This document shows positions 1 through 7,736 of a stretch of DNA of 33,501 bases, in pieces. The position numbers were made by a program, and so were the translations under genes. The notes under the pieces were generated by a model that saw only the letters and a list, made by a program, of their open reading frames with translations, ran no database searches and had not been told where the DNA came from. Within the stretch, counting starts at the first letter, position 1. Each line of letters starts with the position of its first letter. This stretch comes from a virus, in IMG/VR virus record IMGVR_UViG_3300033146_004341, positions 1 through 33,501 of that record. One strand, 5' to 3'.

Positions 1-1
1 T

Positions 2-133
2 TTAGTTTTAGTAATACTTGCAGTTATAACATTTAATTGATTATGAATAGAAACTAAAGAGCCACTGATGAATATAAGTATAATGATAGTTACATTTTAT
101 TTTGGGCAAAAGTCTTTAACACCTAAAAAATAA
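2..133 (+). CDS. Holin-like small membrane protein (5' truncated)
   Basis: This reading frame enters from the left edge without a start codon and ends at a TAA. The visible 43 residues hold two hydrophobic stretches: the first about ten residues (LVLVILAVITF) and a second around PLMNISIMIVTFYFG, followed by a short basic tail ending PKK. Two TGA codons in the loop between them read as glycine. A short hydrophobic helix ending in FYFG and a charged tail is common in small phage membrane proteins of the holin type. The stop overlaps the start of the next gene (TAATG), so the two are translationally coupled. A holin beside a likely lytic enzyme is the usual lysis arrangement. Function is inferred from size, membrane segments and position; no specific holin family is recognised. 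Confidence 0.6.
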
Positions 134-744
134 TGAATTATTGAGCAAAAGAAAAATATTCAAGTAGGGATTTTCTAGCAAGTAATTTAGATTTGTCAAA
201 AATAGAACCAAGCAAGAATTGATTAGTAGAATATAACCAAGATGAATTTAAAGCGAATTCAAGCTATTGCACAGCTTATTGATGTTTTGCAAACTACAGT
301 AGATATACAGGTTTGGAAGTTCCTAAAGAATGGAGAAAAGAATTTATTGATTTATGCTTAGAAAAAAAGCTAATTATAAATTGAGTTGGTGGATATGTTT
401 TAGAAGTTGTAAAAGAATTTACTAAGTTTATTTCAATCAAAACAGAGATTGATTTTAGTTTTGCAAGGGCAGATAGTGATGATAAAGAAATGAGCAATAA
501 ATTTTGATTAGTTGGAGGGTTCAGATGAAATAGAGAATTTAAAAAAGACAGACAAGATAATTGTATAATTGATAATATAGATTATGGAGCAGGGACATTT
601 TGACATTGCACAATGGAATATGAATATAAATATACACAAGATAGTTATTTCCCTAGAAAATGTAATATATATGAAATAAAAGATTTTAAAAAATTTGTAA
701 ACTGAAAAAATCATTTTAGAAATTGATACTTTTTTTGAAAATAA
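133..744 (+). CDS. Putative papain-like cysteine peptidase, possible endolysin
   Basis: This is a 203-residue protein when TGA is read as Gly. A papain-like arrangement can be traced: C46 in SSYCTAYGCFAN would be the nucleophile, H158 in FGHCTMEY the histidine, and D170-S171 would occupy the place of the Asn-Ser of the usual NSWG motif. The asparagine is replaced by aspartate, so activity is not certain. The order Cys, then His about 110 residues later, then an acidic or amide residue, fits C1-type peptidases. No signal peptide is seen. The start ATG overlaps the stop of the upstream holin-like gene, and a hairpin and terminator region follows, so this looks like the end of the late or lysis operon. 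A role in cutting host peptides during lysis is inferred; a structural or accessory protein is possible. Confidence 0.5.
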
Positions 745-845
745 TAACTAAAGATGATGAGTTAAAAAAGGTAAAAGCAGGAATATATGATGTTGATGTA
801 AAAACTACATTAAAAATTATGAGAAGTAGGAGAATAAAAGAATAA
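735..845 (+). CDS. Small basic ORF, doubtful
   Basis: A 36-residue frame can start at a TTG (735) and runs to TAA at 843. It overlaps the end of the peptidase gene by ten bases and lies in its -1 frame. The sequence is rich in Lys, Asp and Arg (KIITKDDELKK at the start, RSRRIKE at the end) and has no recognisable motif. The junction contains a run of seven T residues (730-736), so it could also be reached from the upstream gene by -1 slippage, which would extend that protein. There is no Shine-Dalgarno sequence. Real status is uncertain; it may be non-coding. Confidence 0.25.
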   Translation: MKIITKDDELKKVKAGIYDVDVKTTLKIMRSRRIKE

Positions 846-929
846 TATTTGTTATAGTCAAAATGTTTATTAAATAACACATAAAATCATTTAAAGACCG
901 TTTAATGTTTAAAATGATTTATTATATGT

Positions 930-950
930 TTTGAATGATAACCATTCAAA
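930..950 (+). repeat. Perfect 8-bp inverted repeat
   Basis: The arms TTTGAATG (930-937) and CATTCAAA (943-950) flank a 5-base spacer, ATAAC. The repeat lies between the lysis genes and the early promoter, 119 bases upstream of its -35 box. There is no following T run. It could be a protein-binding site or an RNA hairpin at the end of the upstream transcript. Confidence 0.5.
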
Positions 951-981
951 TTTGATAAGTAAATATTAACTATATCACAAG

Positions 982-1028
982 AAAACATACTTTTTTATAA
1001 ACATATTATTTAATTAGTATGTTTTTTT
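982..1028 (+). terminator. Intrinsic terminator after the lysis genes
   Basis: The arms AAAACATAC (982-990) and GTATGTTTT (1017-1025) pair over nine bases, and the T run continues to 1028. The loop is long and AT-rich (26 nt). Its place just upstream of the early promoter fits insulation of the early operon from late transcription. Confidence 0.6.
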
Positions 1029-1068
1029 GTATAATCAAAAATAAAAGATAATAAAGTAAAAAAATGGG

Positions 1069-1096
1069 TTGATTTTTGATAATTAAAAGATATAAC
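1069..1096 (+). promoter_or_regulatory. Early promoter P1 (sigma70-like)
   Basis: The -35 box TTGATT (1069-1074) and -10 box TATAAC (1091-1096) are 16 bp apart. The surrounding sequence, an A run, then GGG, TTGATTTTTGA and GATATAA, recurs at 5249 and 8537. The -10 box ends 42 bases before the ArdC start. Unlike the other two copies this leader has no hairpin; it keeps only the TTTATTTATTACACACA stretch before ATG. Host RNA polymerase recognition is inferred from the hexamers. Confidence 0.75.
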
Positions 1097-1138
1097 TTCA
1101 ACACACATAAAAATATTTTATTTATTTATTACACACAA

Positions 1139-1951
1139 ATGATAAAAGCAGAAAATATAATTGTCAATCAGTTGATAAAGGGACTTGAAAAATGAAACAT
1201 TCCTTGGAGAAAAACTTGGATAACAAAATGACAAAAAAACTTTATTAGTCAGAAATTATATAAAGGTTTCAATCAAATGTTATTAAGTTATATTGCAGAT
1301 GAAAATAAACGAAGTGATTGTTGGGTTAGTTATAAACAAGCTATTGAATTATGATGAAATTTAAAAGATGAGAAATGAACAAAAATTGTTTTTTATAAAA
1401 AAATCACAAAAAAAGAAAAATGAAAAGAGGATAAAGATATATTTTTCTTGAAATATTATAATATATTTAATTTATCACAAGTTAAATGAATTGATTTACC
1501 AAAACAAGAAAAAATTGAAATAAAAGAAAATAAAAATATTAGTAAAGATATAAAAAATTATATGGTAAATGAAAAAATAAAACCATTAGATTGAGAACCT
1601 TGTTATTCTCCATCAAATGATTATATAAAAATGCCGAATATAAATTTGTTTGATAATTCAAAAAGTTATTATTCAACTTATTTCCACGAGATAATTCATT
1701 CAACAGGAAATAGTAAAAGATTAGATAGAAAAGTTGAAATAAAAAACGAAACTGAATATTCAAAAGAGGAACTTGTAGCTGAAATTGGTTCTGCTATATT
1801 AATGAATGAAAATTGATTAGAATATAATAAGAAAAATACACAAGCATACATAAACTGATGGATAAAATTATTAAAAGATAAACCAAAAACAATTATAACT
1901 GCTTCAAATAAAAGTTTTGAGGCTGTTAATTATTATTTAAATGCTTTATAA
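1139..1951 (+). CDS. ardC: ArdC-like antirestriction protein
   Basis: The protein is 270 residues. The N-terminal part (NQLIKGLEKGNIPWRKTW) matches the ssDNA-binding N-domain of ArdC-type proteins (DUF1738). The C-terminal part has a zinc-metallopeptidase signature: H183-E184 and H187 in FHEIIHSTG, then SKRLDR and EELVAEIG, where the glutamates supply the further ligand seen in this family. ArdC proteins shield incoming DNA from restriction. Its place as the first gene behind the first early promoter fits a protein needed right after entry. Many TGA codons read as Gly, for example in LEKGN and IELGGN. The start is the first ATG after the TTTATTTATTACACACA leader. Family assignment is strong; cleavage activity is not shown for this protein. 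Confidence 0.85.
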
Positions 1952-1966
1952 TTTAAAAAAAATATT

Positions 1967-2170
1967 ATGTATAAGTGCTCGCAATGTCAGAATACCTTTA
2001 GAAGACCAAAAACACATACCAAAGGTTCTATATTAATGGAGTTGATTTTATGGTTTATGATTGTTCCTTGAATGATGTATAGTTCTTGGAGGCATTCATC
2101 AAGATATAAACATTGTCCTCATTGTTGAAATAGATATTTTTATAAAGTAGACAAAAATAATCTTGAATAA
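1967..2170 (+). CDS. Zinc-ribbon protein with a membrane segment
   Basis: This 67-residue protein has a CxxC pair near the N-terminus (CSQC, residues 4-7) and a second CPHCG motif near residue 53, which together could bind one zinc ion. Between them lies a hydrophobic stretch, LMELILWFMIVPGMMY, long enough to be one membrane helix. Splitting a zinc ribbon with a membrane segment would place the metal site at the membrane face. It follows ArdC by 15 bases and ends just upstream of a separate promoter. Function unknown; superinfection exclusion or another membrane role is possible but nothing in the sequence proves it. Confidence 0.7.
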
Positions 2171-2174
2171 TGTA

Positions 2175-2202
2175 TTTACTTTTGGAAAAAAAAAGTTATA
2201 AA
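2175..2202 (+). promoter_or_regulatory. Candidate promoter for the structured RNA
   Basis: TTTACT (2175-2180) and TATAAA (2197-2202) are separated by 16 bp, the spacing of the three early promoters, and the -10 context GTTATAAAC resembles their GATATAAAC. The -35 box is weak. Transcription would start near 2209, about 32 bases before the RNA fold. Confidence 0.45.
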
Positions 2203-2240
2203 CCAATTGTGTAATAAATAAAGCATAAAAATTATATTAA

Positions 2241-2298
2241 GTTCTTACAGGCTCTTGGTATAATGAAGTCCTGTAAGACACCAAGGGTTTGTAGGGAC
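2241..2298 (+). ncRNA. Structured RNA with two competing folds
   Basis: This non-coding stretch holds three strong complementary segments. Fold 1 is nested: 2241-2249 with 2290-2298 (9 pairs including G-U) around 2252-2259 with 2280-2287 (8 pairs, one G-U), leaving a 20-nt loop. Fold 2 pairs CTTACAGG (2244-2251) with CCTGTAAG (2270-2277), which breaks the outer stem and would make a pseudoknot with the inner one. It lies between a candidate promoter (2175) and a terminator (2318), giving a transcript of about 135 nt. It could be a small RNA or an attenuator for the gene at 2365. I do not recognise it as a known riboswitch or ribozyme, and it is not a tRNA. Confidence 0.5.
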
Positions 2299-2317
2299 AA
2301 AATATAATTAAAAAAAG

Positions 2318-2344
2318 CCTGTTATTAATTTAATAGGTTTTTTT
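2318..2344 (+). terminator. Intrinsic terminator after the structured RNA
   Basis: CCTGTTA (2318-2324) pairs with TAATAGG (2331-2337) through seven pairs including one G-T, with a 6-nt loop, then seven T residues (2338-2344). The upstream A run can extend the stem against the T run. The next gene starts 21 bases later. Confidence 0.75.
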
Positions 2345-2364
2345 ATATCTTTATTATTAATTGA

Positions 2365-2670
2365 ATGGATAATTACAAAAAGTTAATGAATTTTATATTT
2401 AAAAAAGATTTAGAGGTTATAATTAAGCCTTGATATGCTATTCCTAGAGGGGAGGTAGAAATTTTTATTAAAAGAAAACTTAATTTAGATTATATAATAA
2501 AAATTAGGGATTGTTTACGTTTTTTTGAATATAGGTATAATTGACCAGAACAAGGGAAAGTAATATTGGAATATTTAGATTGTTATAATTATTGTATAAA
2601 TAATGATTTGAATTTAGATTATTATGGACTAATTCCTTTGGATAAACTTATAAATGAAATAAAAAAATAA
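2365..2670 (+). CDS. Hypothetical protein, 101 aa
   Basis: The product has mixed charge and is rich in aromatic residues. TGA encodes Gly in IIKPGYAIPRGE and RYNGPEQGK, where glycine beside proline looks like a turn. No catalytic or metal-binding motif is evident, and there is no membrane helix. It starts 21 bases after the terminator at 2318-2344, so its expression probably depends on read-through or on the RNA fold upstream. The replication initiator follows after 23 bases. I cannot name a family. A small early regulatory or host-takeover protein is a position-based guess only. Confidence 0.65.
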
Positions 2671-2693
2671 TTTTATATTTTAAATTAAATTAA

Positions 2694-3548
2694 ATGTTAT
2701 TAGAACAATTATCAGAACAGCAATTTTCAATACCATATAGACCGAATATTGCTAAAAAAATATGAGTAATTCCTGCAATTATACTTCAACAAATGATTTA
2801 TAGAGGGGGGAAATGAAAGTTTTATAAATTTACTGGAAATGTTAAACATAAATTATATAAAAATTGAGATAGTTGGAGCGAGGAATTATGATTAACATTA
2901 AAAGAATTTACATATAACCTTAAAAAAATAGCTTTTAAATTATGAAAAACAGCTAATACTATAAAAAAAGAAAATGCTTTAATTATTTATTATAAAGATA
3001 ATAATAATTTAACACGATATGAGATACAAAAGGACAATATAGAACAATTCCTTAGGACTTTACAAAATGTTTCTCCCTTAGGAAATGACAATTTGTCAGA
3101 ACCTAAGAGAGTTACAAATTGTAATAATCTATATACAGAGAATACTACAAAAAATACTACATATAATAAAATAAATATAAAAGAAAAACAATTTGATGAA
3201 TTCATAAAATTATATCCACTTAAAAAAAGTAAAGCTAAAGCTAAAATATATTATATGAGGAATAAAAATATAATTCATAATGAATTAATGGAGGCTGTAA
3301 AAAGAATGATAAAAGACCACGAATATAAAAAAGCTCAATGAATTTGGGTTGAAGATTATAAACACCCTAGCACACGACTTTACAATGAATGTTGGACAGA
3401 TGAGTATGAGGAAATTAATATAGACGAAATTAAAAAAAATGAATTAGAAACCGAATTAAAAGAAACCGGATGAAGTGAAAATTTTATCAAAAAATATTGA
3501 ATAAAAGAAAAACACAGAATAAAAGTTTTATTATCTAAAAAGAAATAA
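2694..3548 (+). CDS. Phage replication initiator or helicase-loader-like protein
   Basis: This 284-residue protein has a helix-rich N-terminal half that opens IPYRPNIAKKIGVIPAIILQQ, typical of winged-helix DNA-binding domains in phage replication proteins. A low-complexity Asn/Thr-rich linker follows (about residues 140-165), then a C-terminal domain ending near KHPSTRLYNECW. The pattern KHPSTxLNxxxW is a familiar ending of phage and plasmid replication proteins of the lambda O or primosomal DnaT-like type. It sits two bases upstream of a DnaB-type helicase gene, the usual partnership of origin binder or loader with helicase. Origin recognition is inferred; the binding site is not identified. 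Known family features: winged helix plus C-terminal helicase-interacting part. Confidence 0.7.
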
Positions 3549-3550
3549 AA

Positions 3551-4768
3551 ATGCAAAATATAAATTTACCACCACATAATATTGATGTAGAAAAGAAATT
3601 ATTATCTTGTATATTAAGCAATATTGAATTTATATATACAACTTGCTTAACTTCAGATGATTTCTATGATTGATTACATAAGAAAATATTTGAAACTATT
3701 TTGGAAAAAAAGACTGTTGATATAGTTATATTATCAGAAATAATTTGATTGAACAACCAAGATTATTTATTAGAATTAGCAGGAGATTTTTTTGTAAATT
3801 GACAAGAATATGAAGACATTATAAAAGAAAAATCATATAAAAGAAAAATACAAAAAAAAGTAAGAAATTTATATTGATTGATACATTGAGATAAAGAAAC
3901 CTCCTTTATTCAAGAGGAATTAAGAGGAATGCTTTGAATAGATACATTAGAAAAAGACAAGGGATTTGGGGTTTGAAATATTATGTTAGATACTGTTGAT
4001 TATATGTTTGAACCAAAAAATAAAATTAATACTTGATTTGATAAATTAGATGACATTCTAGGAGGGATGAATATTTGAGATTTGGTAACTGTTGCAGGTA
4101 GGGCTTCAATGTGAAAAAGTATTTTTTTAATGAGTGTTTGACTTAATTTAATTGAAAGACAATCAGTTTGCTTTATTTCATTAGAAATGGAGGAATACGA
4201 AATTACAAAAAGAATTATAAATAATAAAATATGAGGATTGAAAGGAAAAGACCACGACAAAGTTATGGAGGAATTGGGGGAAAGTTGAATAGATAAAGAT
4301 ATTATGAATAAATTTAAAATATATTCTACAAATACAAAATTAAATAATATTTTATCAATTATCAGATTAGAATATAATGAGGGAACAAAAGTTTTTATTA
4401 TAGATTATGTGCAATTGATGACTTCAAGCAATAAATTTCAAAATAGAGCTTTGGAATTATCAGATATAACAAGACAATTAAAAGCAATAGCTTTGGAGCT
4501 TAAAATAGTAATAATTATTTGAGCTCAAATCAACAGATGAGTTGAAAACAGAACAAGTAAAAAACCTTTGATGAGTGACTTAAAAGAAAGCTGAAGTATA
4601 GAGGAAGACTCTAGTATAGTATTAATGCTATATAGAGAAAAATACTACGACAAAGATTGTTCAGAACAAGAAAACACATTAGAGGTAATAGTTAGAAAAA
4701 ACAGGTCTGGGGCATTGGGAACAGCAGAATTTGACTACGATTTCAGTAAGATGAAAATATATAACTAA
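3551..4768 (+). CDS. dnaB: Replicative DNA helicase, DnaB family
   Basis: The protein is 405 residues, slightly shorter than bacterial DnaB (about 450-470). The N-domain starts LPPHNIDVEKKLLSCIL, as in DnaB. The RecA-like domain has TGFDKLDDILGGM, then the Walker A loop GRASMGKS (residues 183-190), in which G188 is a TGA codon. The Walker B segment is VFIIDYVQL (281-289) and is followed by the R-Q-L-K motif. The C-terminus carries GAQINRGVENR, SDLKESGSIEEDSSIV and a K-N-R-x-G motif, all standard for the family. It would unwind the replication fork as a hexamer. The initiator just upstream probably loads it. The family is secure. Gly 188 written as TGA supports code 25. Confidence 0.95.
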
Positions 4769-4795
4769 AAAAGTTTTATTAATAAAAAAAAACTA

Positions 4796-5239
4796 ATGAA
4801 AAAAAAAGAAAAATTAAATGCAGGGGTATTATCAAAAAGATACTTAAATGGCGAAAGATTATTTAAATATGAGGAGGACTATTTGAGAAAATTCTTAATA
4901 AGAAAAGCAGATGATTTATTTAGTAAGTTTATCAGAAATAGGGATAAATATAAAGATTGTATAAGTTATTGAGCAACTGGATGTCAAAATAAAATCCAAA
5001 ATGCTTGTCATTGGATTGGGAGATGATACTATTCACATAGACGAGATGAAGACAATGTTTATTGATGATGTGTTTCTTGTAATGCTTACCACCAACAAGA
5101 ACATTGAGCTTTTTTTGAAAGATTTCAGACAAAAAAGCACTGACAAAAATGGGTGGATGAACAATATTTTATGAGGAATAAAAGAAAACCCAAACTAAAT
5201 CAACTATTTGAGATAATAAATAAGTATAAAAAAAAGTAA
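4796..5239 (+). CDS. ninG: NinG-like recombination nuclease
   Basis: The 147-residue protein carries the cysteine and histidine pattern of the lambda NinG (Rap) family: C-ISYGATGC, then an A-C-H-W-IGRGYYS stretch, a basic and acidic run, and GGCVSCNAYHQQEHG. The central GRGYYSxRxDE segment and the later N and H residues correspond to the HNH-like metal site. NinG proteins act on branched DNA in phage recombination. TGA encodes Gly in ISYGA, IGRGYY and VYGGC. It follows DnaB by 27 bases and is the last gene before the second early promoter. The usual histidine of the AGH segment is replaced by a Cys-His pair (NACHW), a small deviation. Family call is good; the precise substrate is inferred. 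Confidence 0.8.
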
Positions 5240-5248
5240 AAAAAGGGG

Positions 5249-5276
5249 TTGATTTTTGAATTAAAAAAGATATAAA
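5249..5276 (+). promoter_or_regulatory. Early promoter P2 (sigma70-like)
   Basis: TTGATT (5249-5254) and TATAAA (5271-5276) are 16 bp apart in the same AAAAAAAGGGGTTGATTTTT context as the copy at 8537. The likely start is near 5283, exactly where the conserved hairpin begins. It should drive the recombination genes starting at 5366. Confidence 0.8.
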
Positions 5277-5282
5277 CTAATC

Positions 5283-5337
5283 AACCAATACAGGTAATTA
5301 TTAAATACGATATTTACACTGATTACCTTTATTGATT
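5283..5337 (+). ncRNA. Leader hairpin, copy 1 of a covarying pair
   Basis: Three stacked helices form one long hairpin at the predicted 5' end of the transcript: P1 5283-5290 with 5330-5337 (one C-A mismatch), P2 AGGTAAT 5292-5298 with ATTACCT 5322-5328, and P3 TAAAT 5302-5306 with ATTTA 5312-5316, closing loop ACGAT. A one-base internal loop separates P1 and P2. The second copy (8573-8625) keeps every helix, and the P3 closing pair changes from T-A to C-G. Possible roles are RNA protection, translation control or protein binding; none is shown. Confidence 0.65.
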
Positions 5338-5365
5338 ATCGCTTTTATTTATTACACACACAAAA

Positions 5366-5653
5366 ATGGATAGATTGAAAATATTACTTTTAACAGCAGG
5401 ATTAGGACTAAAAAAATATAAAGATTTAGTAAAACAAAATGAAAAATTATTTTGAGAAATATTGGAAAATAAAATTACAGAATATTTTGAGTTATGGTTT
5501 CAAGTAAATAAGGAAAAACTAGAAATTGAATATATTACAAAGTTAGAGGAAGATTGATACACAAATGAGGAGGCTTTGGCTTTTTATGAAACAATCAGAT
5601 GATATGATGATTATAAACAATGGGCAAGTGATAAGTGTATGGAAACAATTTAA
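5366..5653 (+). CDS. Hypothetical protein, 95 aa, first gene of the recombination operon
   Basis: It starts DRLKILLLTAGLG, a mildly hydrophobic stretch too short for a clear membrane anchor, and continues as an acidic, helix-prone protein rich in Glu, Lys and Tyr (NKEKLEIEYITKLEEDGY). Two GEI or DGY-type glycines and one RGY are TGA. There are no cysteine clusters or catalytic motifs. It is the first gene behind the structured leader of promoter P2 and precedes the ERF gene by 29 bases, which contain a GTTTTAT element. I do not recognise a family. Its leading position suggests an early accessory or regulatory role, by context only. Confidence 0.65.
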
Positions 5654-5682
5654 AAAGTTTTATTTATTTATAAAAAAATATT

Positions 5683-6183
5683 ATGTTAAAATTATATGCA
5701 AAGATGATGACAATTCAAAAAGAAAATTTGGCTATTAATAAGGACAGTAAAAATCCGTTCTACAAGTCAAATTACATTAGCTTAGATAATTTGGTTTCAG
5801 TATTAACTCCATTTCTTAATAAATTAGATTTATTTCTTTATCATAAAACAGAAAATAAAGAAGTAAAAACAACAATTGTTGATATAAAATCTGGGGAGGA
5901 AATAAGCTCATCTTTTCCAATGATAGATGACTTAACACCGCAAAAATTAGGAAGTTGTATATCATACTGAAAAAGATATAATATAGGACAATTATTTAAT
6001 ATAATCACAGATAGGGATGATGACTGAAATGTTGCTAGTGAAAAAGTAGAAAAAGCAGTAAAAAAAGATGTAAAAATAGAATGTAAAAAATGCAAAACAG
6101 AAGTTTCAAAACAAGTTGCAAGATTTAGTTATGATAAATATGGAAAAGTTTTATGCTTAAACTGTCAAAAATGAGAGAGATAA
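5683..6183 (+). CDS. erf: ERF-family ssDNA-annealing recombinase
   Basis: The product has 166 residues. The N-terminal domain carries ERF hallmarks: NPFYKSNYISLDNLV (near residue 25), PFLNKLDLFLYHK, a short strand pair with SGEEISSSFPM, then TPQKLGSCISYGKRYNIGQLF and DRDDDGN, matching the Q-x-x-G-S-x-x-x-Y-x-x-R-Y core. The glycine of SYGKRY and of DDDGN are TGA codons. The C-terminal tail has two CxxC pairs (CKKC and CLNC), a likely zinc finger, which some ERF proteins carry. It would anneal single strands in recombination-dependent replication. It overlaps the downstream PD-(D/E)XK nuclease by 13 bases, so exonuclease and annealing protein are co-translated as in Red-like systems. Confidence 0.88.
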
Positions 6184-6668
6184 AACACATATCTTGAAGT
6201 AACTTAAATTGATTTGATTTATATAAGGAACAACGATATAATAATTATGTATTATGAATAAAATGAGAAACAAACAAAGCTATGACATTTGGGAGTGAAT
6301 ACGAGGAAATAATGGGGCAAACATTATATAAATGAATGGAACAACAAATTAAAATAGAGGAATACATAGAGGGATACAAAATATTATGATTTGTTGATTT
6401 TGGGGATGATGATATGTGGATTGAATGTAAAACAAAAAGCTGATGGCGAACAGAAAAACAAATTAAAGAAAGTTGGCAATTTAGAATATATAATCATTTT
6501 AGATGAAAAAAAATGTTTTATATACATCAATATAATAAAAAACAAGATAAATATAGAGTTGAAAGTATTGGTTGGGATGATACATATTTTATCCCGGACA
6601 TATACAGTAAAATTAAAGAGGTTGAAAGGTGTTTGAATGAAAATAATGTGAGGCTTTTAAAATATTAA
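6171..6668 (+). CDS. PD-(D/E)XK nuclease, probable recombination exonuclease
   Basis: The protein is 165 residues. The core is visible: D76 in GFVDFGDDD, E85-C-K87 in WIECKTKSG, and Q103-x3-Y107 in WQFRIYNHF, which match motifs I-IV of RecB, Cas4 and lambda-exonuclease-type nucleases. The N-terminal part has S-x-S-x-L and TFGSEYEE, also found in such enzymes. Metal-dependent DNA cleavage is expected. It overlaps the end of the ERF gene (ATG at 6171 inside its last codons), so a coupled 5'-3' exonuclease plus annealing protein pair is the best reading. Several glycines of the core are TGA. The family is strong; direction and substrate are inferred. Confidence 0.8.
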
Positions 6669-6676
6669 AATAAATT

Positions 6677-7075
6677 ATGCATAAAGAATTATTAAATAAA
6701 TTAAAAAAATATTCAGATAAACAAGAGGTATGATTTGATAGACATAATCAACAAACATTAGAATTATTATGCTCCGATTTGAGAATAATTGTTTGAAAAC
6801 TGTTGATGAGGGTTAATAATTGACAGGCACGAAGAAAACAACAAGAGGCAATATATGTGGATACTTTGAAAAATGATACAACATATAAAAGCGATAAAAA
6901 ATGTAAAGATAAGTTTGAATTAGACAATGCAGATAAAATGATGGAGTTTAGACTTATGAGGGGAACACTTTTATTTTTAGAACAAGCATTGATTGCTTAC
7001 CAAAATAAAGCAAAAGCATATACTAATAATCATATTGCTTATATGCACGAAACAAATTTAATAAATAATAAATAA
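6677..7075 (+). CDS. Hypothetical helical protein, 132 aa
   Basis: The sequence is predicted mostly helical, with heptad-like patterns (LLNKLKKYSDKQE, LELLCSDLRIIVGKLLMRV) and a long charged middle (NDTTYKSDKKCKDKFELDNADKMMEF). A more hydrophobic helix, MRGTLLFLEQALIAYQ, lies near residues 92-107. No nuclease, zinc or nucleotide-binding motif is seen. It sits 8 bases behind the nuclease gene within the recombination operon. It could be an accessory partner of the ERF and nuclease pair, but that is from position only. Three TGA codons read as Gly. Confidence 0.65.
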
Positions 7076-7100
7076 GTTTTATATAAAAAAAAATAATATT

Positions 7101-7340
7101 ATGGAAACAAGATACAATGCAAGTGGGATGAAAATAGATTGAACTGATTTGTTGAAACAAATTGAGGACACAGTACATCAGATAAAAATGCAAGGAAAAA
7201 ATATGACAAGGCATAAATTGTGCAACAGTATTGATTTGACATATTCTTGAATAATAAGAGCAATGAAAACCGGAAAAATGAGGATAAAGACAATTAATAA
7301 GTTGAAAAGAGTTTGAATAAATGTTAAAATAATTGGTTAA
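7101..7340 (+). CDS. Small HTH DNA-binding protein
   Basis: This 79-residue protein contains a helix-turn-helix of the Cro or XRE kind: NMTRHKLCNSIDLTYSGIIR followed by AMKTGKMRIKTINKL, giving a first helix, turn, recognition helix and a final helix. TGA in TYSGIIR encodes the glycine just before the recognition helix. The basic surface fits DNA binding. It lies between the recombination genes and the ssDNA-binding protein, 25 bases behind the previous gene, with a GTTTTAT element in the gap. A role as an early transcription switch is likely but its operator is not identified. Confidence 0.65.
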
Positions 7341-7370
7341 AAAAGTTTTATATATTTAATAAATATTATT

Positions 7371-7691
7371 ATGAAATATAAAGGAAAGGTTGTAAAGGTT
7401 TGAGAAATTACACAGGTTGGAACAAAAAAGTTTGATAAACAAGATGTTATATTAGAGGAACTTACAGATAATGAGCATAAGGGTTGATTGATGGTTACAT
7501 TTTTTTGAGATAAAGTTGATGTTGTTGGAGTGAGTAAAATTCAAAAATGAGATGAGGTTGAAATTAGTTTGAATTGCAGAGTTAATGAGTATAATTGAAA
7601 ATATTATAATAATATAACAGGTTGGAAAATTGAGAGGTTAAGCCCAAAGACCGATGGGGATATTTCAGATTGAGATGATTTCCCATTCTAA
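7371..7691 (+). CDS. DUF3127-like single-stranded DNA-binding protein
   Basis: The product is 106 residues. It reads as one OB-fold: KYKGKVVKVGEITQVGTKKFDKQDVILEE, a loop, then LMVTFFGDKVD, KGDEVEISLNCRVNEYNGKYYNN and TGWKIERL, matching DUF3127 proteins. The tail ends in an acidic stretch, DGDDFPF. A C-terminal D-D-x-P-F is the protein-interaction tip of bacterial SSB, which recruits replication and repair enzymes. Glycines in VKVGE, FFGDK, NEYNGKYY and SDGDD are TGA. It follows ERF and nuclease genes and is closed by a strong terminator two bases after its stop. It should coat single strands during phage replication and recombination. Confidence 0.82.
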
Positions 7692-7692
7692 C

Positions 7693-7714
7693 AAAGGGCT
7701 TTCGCCCTTTTTTT
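7693..7714 (+). terminator. Strong intrinsic terminator after the SSB-like gene
   Basis: AAAGGGC (7693-7699), loop TTTC and GCCCTTT (7704-7710) form a 7-bp hairpin followed by more T residues to 7714. The following gene starts only 23 bases downstream with no room for a promoter, so some read-through is implied. Confidence 0.85.
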
Positions 7715-7736
7715 ATTAAATAAAATTTATTACACA

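Larger units (their letters stand above)
846..1138 (+). other. Intergenic region with hairpins, terminator and early promoter
   Basis: No gene is supported in these 293 bases. They hold an imperfect inverted repeat (884-892 against 912-920, arms AAATCATTT and AAATGATTT), a perfect 8-bp hairpin with a 5-nt loop (930-950), a terminator (982-1028) and the first early promoter (1069-1096). The region separates the presumed lysis genes from the early operon and is the longest non-coding stretch in the window. The 930-950 hairpin has no T tail, so it may be an operator or RNA-processing site rather than a terminator. A replication origin could lie here but no iterated binding sites are visible. Confidence 0.7.

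Noticed and set aside
2241-2298. tRNA or known ribozyme at the structured RNA
   Set aside because: No cloverleaf, anticodon arm or T-loop consensus; hammerhead core sequences are absent and no other class was recognised by eye.
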